Origin: Rubrivivax rivuli
GTDB lineage: Bacteria > Pseudomonadota > Gammaproteobacteria > Burkholderiales > Burkholderiaceae_C
NCBI RefSeq assembly: GCF_004016505.1
Contig: NZ_SACR01000005.1
Coordinates: 534,443 to 598,442 of the forward strand
Direction: 5' to 3'
DNA: 64,000 nt
The notes beneath the pieces are model-generated. The model was given only the letters and a program-made list of their open reading frames with translations. It made no database searches and was not told the DNA's origin. Positions 16,079-24,956 of the stretch are shown piece after piece. The position numbers and the translations under genes were made by a program. Every line of letters begins with the position of its first letter. The stretch's first letter is position 1.

Positions 16079-17379
16079 GTTCCCCGGTGACGCTGGGGGA
16101 CTGGCTCGCGCATTGCGCGGCCATGCACCCCAAGACCATGGACCTGTCGCTGGAGCGCACCGCCGAGGTGGCGCGCCGGCTCGACATCCGCTTCTCCGTG
16201 CCCGTCATCACCGTGGCCGGTACCAACGGCAAGGGCAGCACCTGCGCGATGCTGGAGAGCATCGCGCGCCACGCCGGCTACCGCACCGGGCTGTACCAGA
16301 AGCCCGAGCTCGTCCATTTCGAAGAGCGCTGCCGCCTGAACGGCGCGCCGGTGGCGGCCGACGGTCTGGTGCCGCACTTCGCGGCGGTGGAGGCGGCACG
16401 CGGCGACATCACGCTCACGCAGTTCGAGTTCAGCACGCTGGCCATCGTGCGCCTGCTCTCGATGGCCGAGGTGGACGTGATCATTCTCGAGGTGGGCCTG
16501 GGCGGGCGCTACGACAGCGTCAACGCCTTCGACACCGACTGCGCCGTCATCACCAGCATCGACCTCGACCACATGGAGTGGCTGGGCCCCGACCGCGAGA
16601 GCATCGGCCTGGAGAAGGCGCAGATCATGCGGCCCGGCAAGCCCTGCGTGGTGAGCGACCCGCTGCCCCCGGCCAGCGTGGTGAAACACGGCGAAAGCAT
16701 CGGCGCCGACCTGTGGCTGGTGGGCCGCGACTTCAACCACAGCGGCGACCGCCAGCAGTGGGGCTGGGCTGGCCGCGGCCGCCGTTACCACGGCATGAGC
16801 TACCCCGCGCTGCGCGGCGCCAACCAGTTGTTGAACGCGGCCGGTGCCATCGCCGCTTTCGAGGCCCTGCGCGAGCGGCTGCCGGTCAACGCCCAGGCCA
16901 TCCGCACCGGGCTGGCGCTGGTGGAATTGCCCGGCCGTTTCCAGGTGGTGCCCGGCCAGCCGGCGCTGGTGCTGGACGTGGCCCACAACCCGCAGGCCGT
17001 GGCTGCGCTGGCGCTCAACCTCGACGCGATGGGTTTCTTCCCGCGCACCCACGCCGTGTTCGGCGCCATGCGCGACAAGGACATCCCCGGCCTGCTGGCC
17101 AAGCTGGCGCCGCTGGTGGACGTGTGGCACTGCTGCACCTTGCCCACGGCCCGCGCTGCCACGGCTGAAGAGCTGGCTGCCAGCGTGCGCGAGGCCAGCG
17201 CAGGCCGCGCCGGTGCGGCGGTGGAGGTGCACACCCACGCCAGCCCGTCCGAAGGCCTGCGCGCTGCGGCTGCGGCGGCCGACCCCGCCGACAGGATCGT
17301 GGTCTTCGGTTCCTTCTACACCGTGGGCGGTGTGCTGAAGGACGGCCTGCCCCGACTGGGCGCGGCCCATGTGGCCTGA
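16075..17379 (+). CDS. folC: Dihydrofolate/folylpolyglutamate synthase
   Basis: 434 residues from TTG 16075, which overlaps the accD TGA; GTG 16087 is an alternative in-frame start giving four fewer residues. Adds glutamate to dihydropteroate/folates. The P-loop is AGTNGKGSTCAMLES, followed by the FolC signature region TGLYQKPELVHFEERCRLNG; the Mur-ligase central motif is around EVGLGGRYDSVN, and the C-terminal DVAHNPQAVAAL is typical. Lies between accD and the SPOR gene, as in other proteobacteria. Confidence 0.95.
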   Translation: MSSPVTLGDWLAHCAAMHPKTMDLSLERTAEVARRLDIRFSVPVITVAGTNGKGSTCAMLESIARHAGYRTGLYQKPELVHFEERCRLNGAPVAADGLVPHFAAVEAARGDITLTQFEFSTLAIVRLLSMAEVDVIILEVGLGGRYDSVNAFDTDCAVITSIDLDHMEWLGPDRESIGLEKAQIMRPGKPCVVSDPLPPASVVKHGESIGADLWLVGRDFNHSGDRQQWGWAGRGRRYHGMSYPALRGANQLLNAAGAIAAFEALRERLPVNAQAIRTGLALVELPGRFQVVPGQPALVLDVAHNPQAVAALALNLDAMGFFPRTHAVFGAMRDKDIPGLLAKLAPLVDVWHCCTLPTARAATAEELAASVREASAGRAGAAVEVHTHASPSEGLRAAAAAADPADRIVVFGSFYTVGGVLKDGLPRLGAAHVA

Positions 17380-17395
17380 ACGGGACTGACGCCGC

Positions 17396-18274
17396 ATGCG
17401 CCTGCCCTTCCTTCGCGCCAAACCTGAGGCCGACGCTGCCAGCCCGGCCCGGGCGCGCAGCGATCGCGCCCGCAGCGCGCCCCCTGCCGAGGCCGCCTCG
17501 GCCGACGTGGCCCAGGCCCGCACGCGCGCCCGCCAGCGGCTGGTGGGCGCGCTGGTGCTGCTGGCGGTGGGCGTGGTGGGTTTTCCCTTGCTCTTCGAGA
17601 CCCAGCCGCGGCCGCTGCCGGTGGACATCCCCATCCGCATGCCGGCCGGCGAGATGGCGCCGGCGCCCGTTGGCGCTGCGGCCCCCGGGCTGCGACCCCT
17701 GCCGGTGACGGCGCTGCCGCCCGATGCCGGCAGCGAGATCGCCGTGGTCGACCCGGCGGCCAGTGCCGCTGCGGCGCGTGCGGTGGTGACGGCGGCGGCT
17801 TCATCGCCAGTGGTGGCAGCAGCGCCGCTGCCGGTGCCGCCGGCCGCCAACCCGCCTGCGGTGCTGCCGCGCGCTTCGGCGCCGGCCGTGGCGGCGTCTG
17901 CGAGGGCCACGACCACCGCGGCCGTCCCTGCGCGGCCCGCCGCCTCCGCTCCCAGCCCGACGGCCGCCCGGCCCGTGGCCACCACGGCCGACGGCGCCCG
18001 CGCCGCCGCCTTGCTGGCGGGCGCGGCCAGCGCACCGGCGGCGTCTGGGCGTTTCGTGGTGCAGGTGGGGGCCTACACCGACGCGCGCATGCTGAAGGAA
18101 ACCCGCAGCAAGGTCGAGAAGCTCGGCCTGCAGACCTACACGCAGGTGGTGGAGAACGTCGCCGGCAAGCGCACGCGCGTGCGCCTGGGCCCCTACGCCA
18201 CGCGTGACGAGGCCGAGGCGGCGGCGGCCAAGCTCAAGCGCGCGGGGCTGCCGGCCAACATTCTGGCCTTGTGA
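17396..18274 (+). CDS. dedD: SPOR-domain membrane protein (DedD-like)
   Basis: 292 residues: a cytoplasmic basic N-terminus, one membrane span (about residues 47-65, GALVLLAVGVVGFPLLF), a long Ala/Pro linker and a C-terminal SPOR domain (about 215-292, RFVVQVGAYTDARMLKETR, RVRLGPYATRDEAEAA). SPOR domains bind denuded septal peptidoglycan; DedD of E. coli is a division protein. The position between folC and cvpA supports DedD. Its stop overlaps the cvpA start. Confidence 0.85.
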   Translation: MRLPFLRAKPEADAASPARARSDRARSAPPAEAASADVAQARTRARQRLVGALVLLAVGVVGFPLLFETQPRPLPVDIPIRMPAGEMAPAPVGAAAPGLRPLPVTALPPDAGSEIAVVDPAASAAAARAVVTAAASSPVVAAAPLPVPPAANPPAVLPRASAPAVAASARATTTAAVPARPAASAPSPTAARPVATTADGARAAALLAGAASAPAASGRFVVQVGAYTDARMLKETRSKVEKLGLQTYTQVVENVAGKRTRVRLGPYATRDEAEAAAAKLKRAGLPANILAL

Positions 18275-18780
18275 TGGCCGCGCTGGACGCCCTGGCCTGG
18301 GTCGACTGGGTGCTGCTGGCCGTGCTGGCCGTGTCCATCGTCATCGGGCTCGTGCGCGGCTTCGTCTTCGAATGCCTCTCGCTGGCCGGCTGGGTGGTGG
18401 CCTGGTTCGCGGCCCAGTGGGGCGCGCCGCACCTGGCGGTGCAGTTGCCCGTGGGCACACCGGGCTCGGCGCTCAACCTGGGGGCGGCTTTCCTGCTGGC
18501 CTTCGTGGGCGCGCTCGTCGTCTGGGCGCTGCTGGCGCGGCTGCTGCGCATGCTGATCCATGCCACGCCCCTTTCGGTGCCCGACCGCCTGCTCGGCGCC
18601 GGCTTCGGCGCACTGCGCGGTGGCGTGCTTTTGCTGGCGCTGGCGACGGTGGTGATGCTGACGCCGGCCGCACAATCGCAAGCTTGGCGTGCATCGCACG
18701 GCGGGCCCTGGCTGTCGCAGGGCTTGCTGTGGCTCAAGCCGCTGCTGCCGGAAGCGGCGGCGCGCTTGCTGCCAGCCTGA
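18274..18780 (+). CDS. cvpA: CvpA family membrane protein
   Basis: 168 residues with four predicted membrane spans: LAWVDWVLLAVLAVSIVIGL opens the protein, then GLVRGFVFECLSLAGWVV, the AAFLLAFVGALVVWALLARL region and GALRGGVLLLALATVVML. CvpA is associated with purF and was named for colicin V production; its cell role concerns envelope homeostasis. ATG 18274 shares its A with the previous TGA; a GTG one codon upstream is possible. Confidence 0.92.
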   Translation: MAALDALAWVDWVLLAVLAVSIVIGLVRGFVFECLSLAGWVVAWFAAQWGAPHLAVQLPVGTPGSALNLGAAFLLAFVGALVVWALLARLLRMLIHATPLSVPDRLLGAGFGALRGGVLLLALATVVMLTPAAQSQAWRASHGGPWLSQGLLWLKPLLPEAAARLLPA

Positions 18781-18834
18781 ACGCCCCCAACTCCGCTACC
18801 CCTGCTACCCCGCTAGCCCAGGACACCCAACACC

Positions 18835-20373
18835 ATGTGCGGCATCGTCGGCGTCATCTCGCGCAACCCCGTCAACCAGCTGATCTACGACGCGCTGCTG
18901 CTGCTGCAGCACCGCGGGCAGGACGCAGCCGGCATCGTCACCATGCTCGGCACCAAGTGCTTCATGCACAAGGCGCGCGGCATGGTGCGCGACGTCTTCC
19001 GCACCCGCAACATGCGAGCACTGCCCGGCAGCGTGGGCCTGGGCCAGGTGCGCTACCCCACGGCCGGCAACGCCTACAGCGAAGAAGAGGCCCAGCCCTT
19101 CTACGTGAACGCGCCCTACGGCATCGTGCTGGTGCACAACGGCAACCTCACCAACGCGCAGGCGCTGAAGGCCGAGCTTTTCGACGTCGACCGCCGTCAC
19201 ATCAACACCGAGAGCGACACCGAGGTGCTGATCAACGTGCTGGCGCACGAACTCGAGCAGGTGGCGCTGCGCTCCAGCGGCGGCTCGCTGCCGCTCACGC
19301 CCGATCTGGTCTTCAAGGCCGTGGGCGCGGTGCACAAGCGCATCAAGGGCAGCTACGCCGTCATCGCGCTGATTGCCGGCCATGGGCTGCTGGCTTTCCG
19401 TGACCCGTATGGCATCCGCCCGCTGTGTTTCGGCGAGGGCCTGAACAACGAAGGCCAGCGTGACGTGATGGTGGCGAGTGAATCGGTGGCGCTGGACGGC
19501 ACCGGCCACACGCTCACGCGTGATGTCGCGCCTGGCGAGGCCATCTTCATCGACCTGGAAGGCCACATCCACGCCCGCCAGTGCGCCGAGCACCCGACGT
19601 TGAACCCCTGCATCTTCGAGTACGTCTACCTCGCGCGGCCCGATTCGGTGATGGACGGTGTCTCGGTCTACCACGCGCGCCTGAACCTGGGCGAGACGTT
19701 GGCGCAGCGCGTGATCAACGCGATGCCGCCCACCGACATCGACGTCGTCATCCCCATCCCCGAGAGCAGCCGCCCCAGCGCCATGCAGCTGGCGCACCGC
19801 ATCGGCAAGCCCTACCGCGAGGGCTTCGTGAAGAACCGCTACGTGGGCCGCACCTTCATCATGCCGGGGCAGGGCGTGCGCAAGAAGAGCGTGCGCCAGA
19901 AACTCAACGCCATCGGCATGGAGTTCAAGGGCCGCAACGTGATGCTGGTGGACGACAGCATCGTGCGCGGCACCACCAGCAAGGAGATCGTGCAGATGGC
20001 CCGCGAGGCCGGCGCCCGCAAGGTCTACATGGCCAGTGCCGCGCCGCCGGTGCGCTTCCCGAACGTCTACGGCATCGACATGCCGACGAAGGAAGAACTC
20101 ATCGCGCACGGCCGCAGCGTGGAAGAGATCCGCCAGTACATCGGCGCCGACGCGCTGATCTACCAGGACGTGGATGCGATGAAGCGCGTGGTGGCGGCGC
20201 TCAACCCGAAGATCAAGACCTTCGAGGCCAGCTGCTTCGACGGCACCTACATCACCGGCGATGTGACTGCCGAAGACTTCGCCACCATGCAGGCGCAGCG
20301 CAAGCTGCAGTTCGACGAAGAAGACAGCAGCCGCTCGCGCCTGGCGCTGCAGGGCGAAGAGGCCCCGCGATGA
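18835..20373 (+). CDS. purF: Amidophosphoribosyltransferase
   Basis: 512 residues. First committed step of purine synthesis, using glutamine and PRPP. The catalytic Cys2 (MCGIVGVISRN) follows the initiator Met with no propeptide, as in the E. coli type. The Ntn glutaminase domain covers about 1-240; the PRPP loop is MLVDDSIVRGTTSKE in the phosphoribosyltransferase domain. The downstream metZ start overlaps the stop by 4 nt. Confidence 0.98.
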   Translation: MCGIVGVISRNPVNQLIYDALLLLQHRGQDAAGIVTMLGTKCFMHKARGMVRDVFRTRNMRALPGSVGLGQVRYPTAGNAYSEEEAQPFYVNAPYGIVLVHNGNLTNAQALKAELFDVDRRHINTESDTEVLINVLAHELEQVALRSSGGSLPLTPDLVFKAVGAVHKRIKGSYAVIALIAGHGLLAFRDPYGIRPLCFGEGLNNEGQRDVMVASESVALDGTGHTLTRDVAPGEAIFIDLEGHIHARQCAEHPTLNPCIFEYVYLARPDSVMDGVSVYHARLNLGETLAQRVINAMPPTDIDVVIPIPESSRPSAMQLAHRIGKPYREGFVKNRYVGRTFIMPGQGVRKKSVRQKLNAIGMEFKGRNVMLVDDSIVRGTTSKEIVQMAREAGARKVYMASAAPPVRFPNVYGIDMPTKEELIAHGRSVEEIRQYIGADALIYQDVDAMKRVVAALNPKIKTFEASCFDGTYITGDVTAEDFATMQAQRKLQFDEEDSSRSRLALQGEEAPR

Positions 20374-21572
20374 GCATCCCGCGCGTGAACCTGCCGGCCG
20401 ACGCCCGGCTCGACACCCTGGCGGTGCGCGAGGGCCTGCCGCCCACGCCCTGGGGCGAAAACAGCGAGGCGCTCTTCCTCACCAGCTCTTTCGTGCACCC
20501 CGACGCGGCCACCGCCGCGCGGCGCTTCGCCAACGAAGAAGAGGCCTTCGTCTACAGCCGTTTCAGCAACCCCACCGTCACGATGATGGAGCGCCGGCTG
20601 GCGGCGCTGGAAGGCACCGAGGCCTGCATCGGCACGGCCAGCGGCATGGCGGCCATCACGATGATCATCCTCGGCCTGCTCAAGGCCGGCGACCACGTGG
20701 TGTGCTCGCAGAGCACCTTCGGCTCCACGATCAAGCTCTTCCAGGACTTTGCGAAGTACGGCGTGACGACCAGCTTCGTCTCGCAGACCGACGTCGCGGC
20801 CTGGAAGGCCGCCGTGCGGCCTGAAACCAAACTGCTCTTCGCCGAGAGTCCCACCAACCCGCTGACCGAGGTGTGCGACATCCGCGCGCTGGCCGACATC
20901 GCGCACGAGGCCGGCGCGCTGCTGGCGGTGGACAACTGCTTCTGCAGTCCCGCGCTGCAGCGCCCGGCCGAGATGGGCGCCGATCTGGTGATGCACAGCG
21001 GCACCAAATACCTCGACGGACAAGGTCGCGTGATCGCTGGCGCCTTGTGCGGCAGCGAGGCACTCATCAACGGCAAGTTCGTGCCGGTGATGCGCAGCGC
21101 CGGGCTGAGCCTCTCGCCCTTCAACGCCTGGGTGGTGCTCAAGGGGATGGAGACGCTGTCCATCCGCATGGAAGCGCAAAGCGCCCGCGCCCTGAAGCTG
21201 GCGCAGTGGCTCGAACAGCAGCCCGCGGTGGAACGTGTCTACTACCCCGGCCTGGCCTCGCACCCGCAGCACGAACTCGCCATGCGCCAGCAGCGGGGCC
21301 TGGGCGGTGCGGTGCTGTCCTTCACCGTGAAGGGCGGCCGCGAAGGCGCCTGGGCGGTGTCGGACGCCACGCGCATCTGCTCGGTCACCTCCAACCTGGG
21401 CGACACCAAGACCACCCTCACGCACCCTTCCACCACCTCGCACGGCCGGCTGTCGGAAGAACAGCGCCAGGCCGCCGGCATCACGCAGGGCCTGCTGCGT
21501 GTGGCCGTGGGGCTGGAAGACGTGCAAGACCTCCAGAACGACCTGCTCGCAGGTCTGTCCCAGCTCGCATGA
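20370..21572 (+). CDS. metZ: O-succinylhomoserine sulfhydrylase
   Basis: 400 residues, Cys/Met-metabolism PLP enzyme. It uses sulfide and O-succinylhomoserine to make homocysteine directly. Visible: SRFSNPTVTMMERRLAALEG, SGMAAITMIIL, AESPTNPLTEV, and the PLP lysine in MHSGTKYLDGQGRVIAG, with the C-terminal SVTSNLGDTKTTLTHPSTTSHGRLSEEQR split across the active site. The family also includes metB and metC; the metZ call rests on the SGTKYLDGQGRV signature and the purF linkage common in beta- and gammaproteobacteria. Confidence 0.93.
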   Translation: MSIPRVNLPADARLDTLAVREGLPPTPWGENSEALFLTSSFVHPDAATAARRFANEEEAFVYSRFSNPTVTMMERRLAALEGTEACIGTASGMAAITMIILGLLKAGDHVVCSQSTFGSTIKLFQDFAKYGVTTSFVSQTDVAAWKAAVRPETKLLFAESPTNPLTEVCDIRALADIAHEAGALLAVDNCFCSPALQRPAEMGADLVMHSGTKYLDGQGRVIAGALCGSEALINGKFVPVMRSAGLSLSPFNAWVVLKGMETLSIRMEAQSARALKLAQWLEQQPAVERVYYPGLASHPQHELAMRQQRGLGGAVLSFTVKGGREGAWAVSDATRICSVTSNLGDTKTTLTHPSTTSHGRLSEEQRQAAGITQGLLRVAVGLEDVQDLQNDLLAGLSQLA

Positions 21573-22981
21573 CCCACGCCCCTACCTCCACTGTCCGCAC
21601 CCGCATCGCGCCTTCGCCCACCGGCTTCCTGCATCTGGGCACGGCGCGTACCGCGCTGTATTCGTGGGCCTATGCGCGCCACCACGGCGGCGAGTTCGTG
21701 CTGCGCATCGAAGACACCGACGTCGCGCGCTCCACGGAAGACAGCGTGCAGCAGATCCTTGCCAGCATGGCCTGGCTGGGCCTGCAGTACGACGAAGGCC
21801 CGATCTACCAGATGCAGCGCTTGGAGCGCTACCACGCGGTGGTCGAGCAGATGATCGCAGCCGGCACCGCCTACCGCTGTTATGCCTCGCCCGAGGAACT
21901 CGACGCCATGCGCGAGGCCCAGCGTGCGCGCGGCGAGAAGACGCGCTACGACGGCCGCTGGCGCCCCGCGCCCGGCAAGGTGCTGCCGGCCGTGCCCGAG
22001 GGCGTGAAACCCGTCGTGCGCTTCGCCAACCCGGCCTACGGCCACGTGCAGTGGGACGACCTGGTGAAGGGCCCCATCAGCATCAGCAACGAAGAGATCG
22101 ACGATCTCATCATCCTGCGCCCCGATGGGGTACCCACCTACAACTTCGCGGTGGTGGTCGACGACTTCGACATGCGCATCAGCCACGTCTTCCGCGGCGA
22201 CGAGCACATCAACAACACGCCCTGGCAGATCAACATCTGGCGCGCCATCGCGGGCGAGGCGCCGCTGCCGCGCTACGGCCATTGCCCCATCATCCTGGGC
22301 GACGATGGCTTGAAGCTCAGCAAGCGCCGCGGTGCCGTCAGCGTCACGGCTTACGAAGAAGCCGGCTACCTGCCCGAGGCCATGCTGAACTACCTGGCCC
22401 GCCTGGGCTGGAGCCACGGCGACGACGAGCTCTTCAGCCGCGAACAGATGGTGCAGTGGTTCGACGGCAGCCACCTCGCCAAGAGCCCCGCGCAATGGGA
22501 CCCTGCCAAGCTCGCCTGGGTCAACGCGCACTACCTGAAGACCGCGGCCGACGAACGCCTGGCCGGCCTGCTGCAAGGCCAGCTGGCGCGCCGCGGCATC
22601 GCCACCGACGACCTGCCGCTACTGGCCCGTGCGTCTGCCTTGTTCAAGGACCGCTGCAGCACCGTGGTTGAACTGGCCGACTGGGCGGCGATGCTCTTCG
22701 GGCCGGTGTCACCCACAGCCGAGGATCTGGCCACCCACCTCACCGACGCCGTGAAGCCGGCACTGGCCACGTTTGCAGACAAGCTGGCCACCGCGGCCTG
22801 GGACAAGGCGGGCATCGCCGCCGCGATGAAGGAAGCCCTGGCCGCGCACCAGCTGAAGATGCCGCAGTTCGCGCCGGCCGTGCGCGTGCTGGTGTGCGGT
22901 CGCGCACAGACGCCGTCGGTGGACGCCGTGCTGGCGCTCTTCCCCAGAGAAGTTGTGCGAGAGCGCTTGCAGAGTCTTTGA
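21569..22981 (+). CDS. gltX: Glutamyl-tRNA synthetase
   Basis: 470 residues from ATG 21569, overlapping the metZ stop. Class I synthetase with the HIGH-type motif in APSPTGFLHLGTARTALYSW and the KMSKS-type LKLSKRRGAVSV. The anticodon-binding helical domain occupies roughly the last 150 residues. A promoter for the following tRNA genes overlaps its stop codon; one of those tRNAs is tRNA-Glu, its substrate. Confidence 0.97.
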   Translation: MTHAPTSTVRTRIAPSPTGFLHLGTARTALYSWAYARHHGGEFVLRIEDTDVARSTEDSVQQILASMAWLGLQYDEGPIYQMQRLERYHAVVEQMIAAGTAYRCYASPEELDAMREAQRARGEKTRYDGRWRPAPGKVLPAVPEGVKPVVRFANPAYGHVQWDDLVKGPISISNEEIDDLIILRPDGVPTYNFAVVVDDFDMRISHVFRGDEHINNTPWQINIWRAIAGEAPLPRYGHCPIILGDDGLKLSKRRGAVSVTAYEEAGYLPEAMLNYLARLGWSHGDDELFSREQMVQWFDGSHLAKSPAQWDPAKLAWVNAHYLKTAADERLAGLLQGQLARRGIATDDLPLLARASALFKDRCSTVVELADWAAMLFGPVSPTAEDLATHLTDAVKPALATFADKLATAAWDKAGIAAAMKEALAAHQLKMPQFAPAVRVLVCGRAQTPSVDAVLALFPREVVRERLQSL

Positions 22982-22996
22982 AAAGTGTTCTAGAAT
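22967..22996 (+). promoter_or_regulatory. sigma70-type promoter of the tRNA cluster
   Basis: TTGCAG (22967-22972), an 18-bp spacer and TAGAAT (22991-22996) lie about 70 bp upstream of the first tRNA. The -35 is inside the last codons of gltX and the spacer covers its stop. Confidence 0.65.
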
Positions 22997-23067
22997 CTAA
23001 GACTCGCTTGAACAGCACTGAAGACTGAGCAGCGCAGCAGCAAAAACTGCAGCAAAGCAGAGGTTAC

Positions 23068-23143
<76 letters not shown>

Positions 23144-23187
23144 ATCAAGCGCTGTTCAAGAGGGAAGGTGGCAACACCAAGGTTCAC

Positions 23188-23263
23188 GTCCCCTTCGTCT
23201 AGAGGCCTAGGACACGACCCTTTCACGGTTGTAACAGGGGTTCGAATCCCCTAGGGGACGCCA
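23188..23263 (+). tRNA. tRNA-Glu(TTC)
   Basis: A 76-nt cloverleaf with encoded CCA. Acceptor GTCCCCT/AGGGGAC; anticodon stem CGACC/GGTTG with loop CTTTCAC, anticodon TTC; T-loop TTCGAAT. Follows tRNA-Ala by 44 nt. Confidence 0.97.
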
Positions 23264-23341
23264 ACTTCGGTTGGCCCCGAACGCAAGTTCGGCAAGCCTG
23301 GCAGGGCTTGGGTCGCAAGACCGCAACGCTGCTTACCGCGT

Positions 23342-23418
23342 GGAGTGGTAGTTCAGTTGGTTAGAATACCGGCCTGTCACGCCGGGGGTCGCGGGTTCGA
23401 GTCCCGTCCACTCCGCCA
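23342..23418 (+). tRNA. tRNA-Asp(GTC)
   Basis: A 77-nt cloverleaf with encoded CCA. Acceptor GGAGTGG/CCACTCC; anticodon arm around CGGCCTGTCACGCCG gives anticodon GTC; T-loop TTCGAGT. Last of the cluster, followed at once by a terminator. Confidence 0.97.
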
Positions 23419-23426
23419 AGTCTTTG

Positions 23427-23465
23427 AAAGCCGCCTGGGGTTAGCGCCTCGGCGGCTTTTTCTTT
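23427..23465 (+). terminator. Rho-independent terminator after the tRNA cluster
   Basis: AAAGCCGCC (23427-23435) pairs with GGCGGCTTT (23451-23459) and runs into TTTTCTTT. Classic hairpin plus T-tract 9 nt after tRNA-Asp. Confidence 0.9.
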
Positions 23466-23593
23466 GCTTGAGGCGCGCCAGGGGCGGGCGCGTTGCAGAG
23501 CCCGCTCAAGCGGGCCGGGTTTGCGTCGATATCCAGCACTTGACGGTCGGCAATCGCCGGTCGTCCACCCACCGCGCCGCCGCCACCCAGCCC

Positions 23594-24853
23594 ATGCTCA
23601 AGAAGATTGCTGTCGACCAGCTGCGCCTGGGCATGCACCTGCACAAGCTGGAAGGCCGGTGGATGGATCACCCCTTCTGGAAGACGCGCTTCGTGCTGAC
23701 GAGCGCCGACGACCTGGCGCTGCTTCGCTCGAGCCCGGTGCGTGAGTGCTGGATCGACACGGCACAAGGCCTGGACGTGGCCGTGCCTGTCGACGACGAC
23801 ACCCCGCCGACGCCCACGCCCGGCTTGAGCTCGGCGCCTGGGCCGGTGCCGGTCATCGCCCGCGCGCCGGCACCGGTCGATACGGGCCCGCGCGCGATGA
23901 AGGACGAGATCCGCCAGGCGGCCGCGATCTGCGACAAAGGCCGCGAGGCCGTGGTGGCGATGTTCAACGAAGCGCGCATGGGCCGGGCGGTGGACGCCGA
24001 GGGCTGCCTGCCCCTGGTGGACGAGATCTCGGGGTCGGTGCTGCGCAACCCGGGTGCCCTGGTGAGCCTGGCCCGCCTGAAGTCGAGGGACGACTACAGC
24101 TACATGCACTCGGTGGCGGTGTGCGCACTGATGGTTGCGCTGGGCCGCCAGATCGGCATGTCCGACGACGAGTGCCGCATCATCGGGCTGGCCGGGCTGA
24201 TGCACGACATCGGCAAGGCCCTCATGCCACTGGAAGTGCTGAACAAGCCGGCGCGCCTGACCGACGAAGAATTCACCATCATGCGTTCGCACCCCGTGCG
24301 CGGGCACGAGATGCTGCTGGAAGGCCGAGGCGCCACGCCGGAGATGCTGGACGTGGTGCTGCACCACCACGAGCGCCCGGATGGCAGAGGCTACCCGCAC
24401 CGGCTGAGCGGCGACCAGCTCAGCAGCGTGGCGCGCATGGGCGCGATCTGCGACGTCTACGACGCCATCACCTCGAACCGCCCCTACAAGTCAGGCTGGG
24501 ACCCGGCCGAGTCGATCGCTCAGATGGCTTCCTGGAAGGGCCAGTTCGACGAGGTCCTGTTTGCCGCCTTCGTGCAGAGCCTGGGCATCTATCCGACCGG
24601 CTCGCTGGTGCGCCTGCACTCTGGCAAGCTGGCCGTGGTGGTGGAGCAGAACGCGGGCAAGCTGGTGGCGCCGGTGGTCAAGACCTTCTACTCGACGAAG
24701 TCGCAGATGCGCATCACGCCCGAGCGCATCGATCTGGCGCGGCCGGGTTGCGCCGATCGCATCGTCGGCCGCGAGCCTCAGGAAGCTGGCAACTTCCCGG
24801 GCCTGGACGAGCTCTGGGCCGACCCCGAGACGCTGCGCCGCCGCGGTCGCTGA
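23594..24853 (+). CDS. HD-GYP domain cyclic-di-GMP phosphodiesterase with DUF3391
   Basis: 419 residues from ATG 23594 (MLKKIAVDQLRLGMHLHKL). The frame is open further upstream through the tRNA-Asp gene, which is a shadow. N-terminal DUF3391 (about 1-65) is followed by a Pro-rich linker and an HD-GYP domain (about 165-330). The metal-binding His204-Asp205 (GLMHDIGKALMPLEVLNKP) and the HHERPDGRGYP motif (258-268) are intact, so an active hydrolase of cyclic-di-GMP is expected. It probably links to motility or biofilm control; no partner diguanylate cyclase is nearby. Confidence 0.93.
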   Translation: MLKKIAVDQLRLGMHLHKLEGRWMDHPFWKTRFVLTSADDLALLRSSPVRECWIDTAQGLDVAVPVDDDTPPTPTPGLSSAPGPVPVIARAPAPVDTGPRAMKDEIRQAAAICDKGREAVVAMFNEARMGRAVDAEGCLPLVDEISGSVLRNPGALVSLARLKSRDDYSYMHSVAVCALMVALGRQIGMSDDECRIIGLAGLMHDIGKALMPLEVLNKPARLTDEEFTIMRSHPVRGHEMLLEGRGATPEMLDVVLHHHERPDGRGYPHRLSGDQLSSVARMGAICDVYDAITSNRPYKSGWDPAESIAQMASWKGQFDEVLFAAFVQSLGIYPTGSLVRLHSGKLAVVVEQNAGKLVAPVVKTFYSTKSQMRITPERIDLARPGCADRIVGREPQEAGNFPGLDELWADPETLRRRGR

Positions 24854-24956
24854 AGCCTCGCAGGCGCAGCCCAGCCCTGCAGCGGCCTCGGCGCAGGCCC
24901 TTCTCTACACTCGCCACCGAAGGCGCTCGGCGCCCAACCGTTGACGAGGACGAGAG

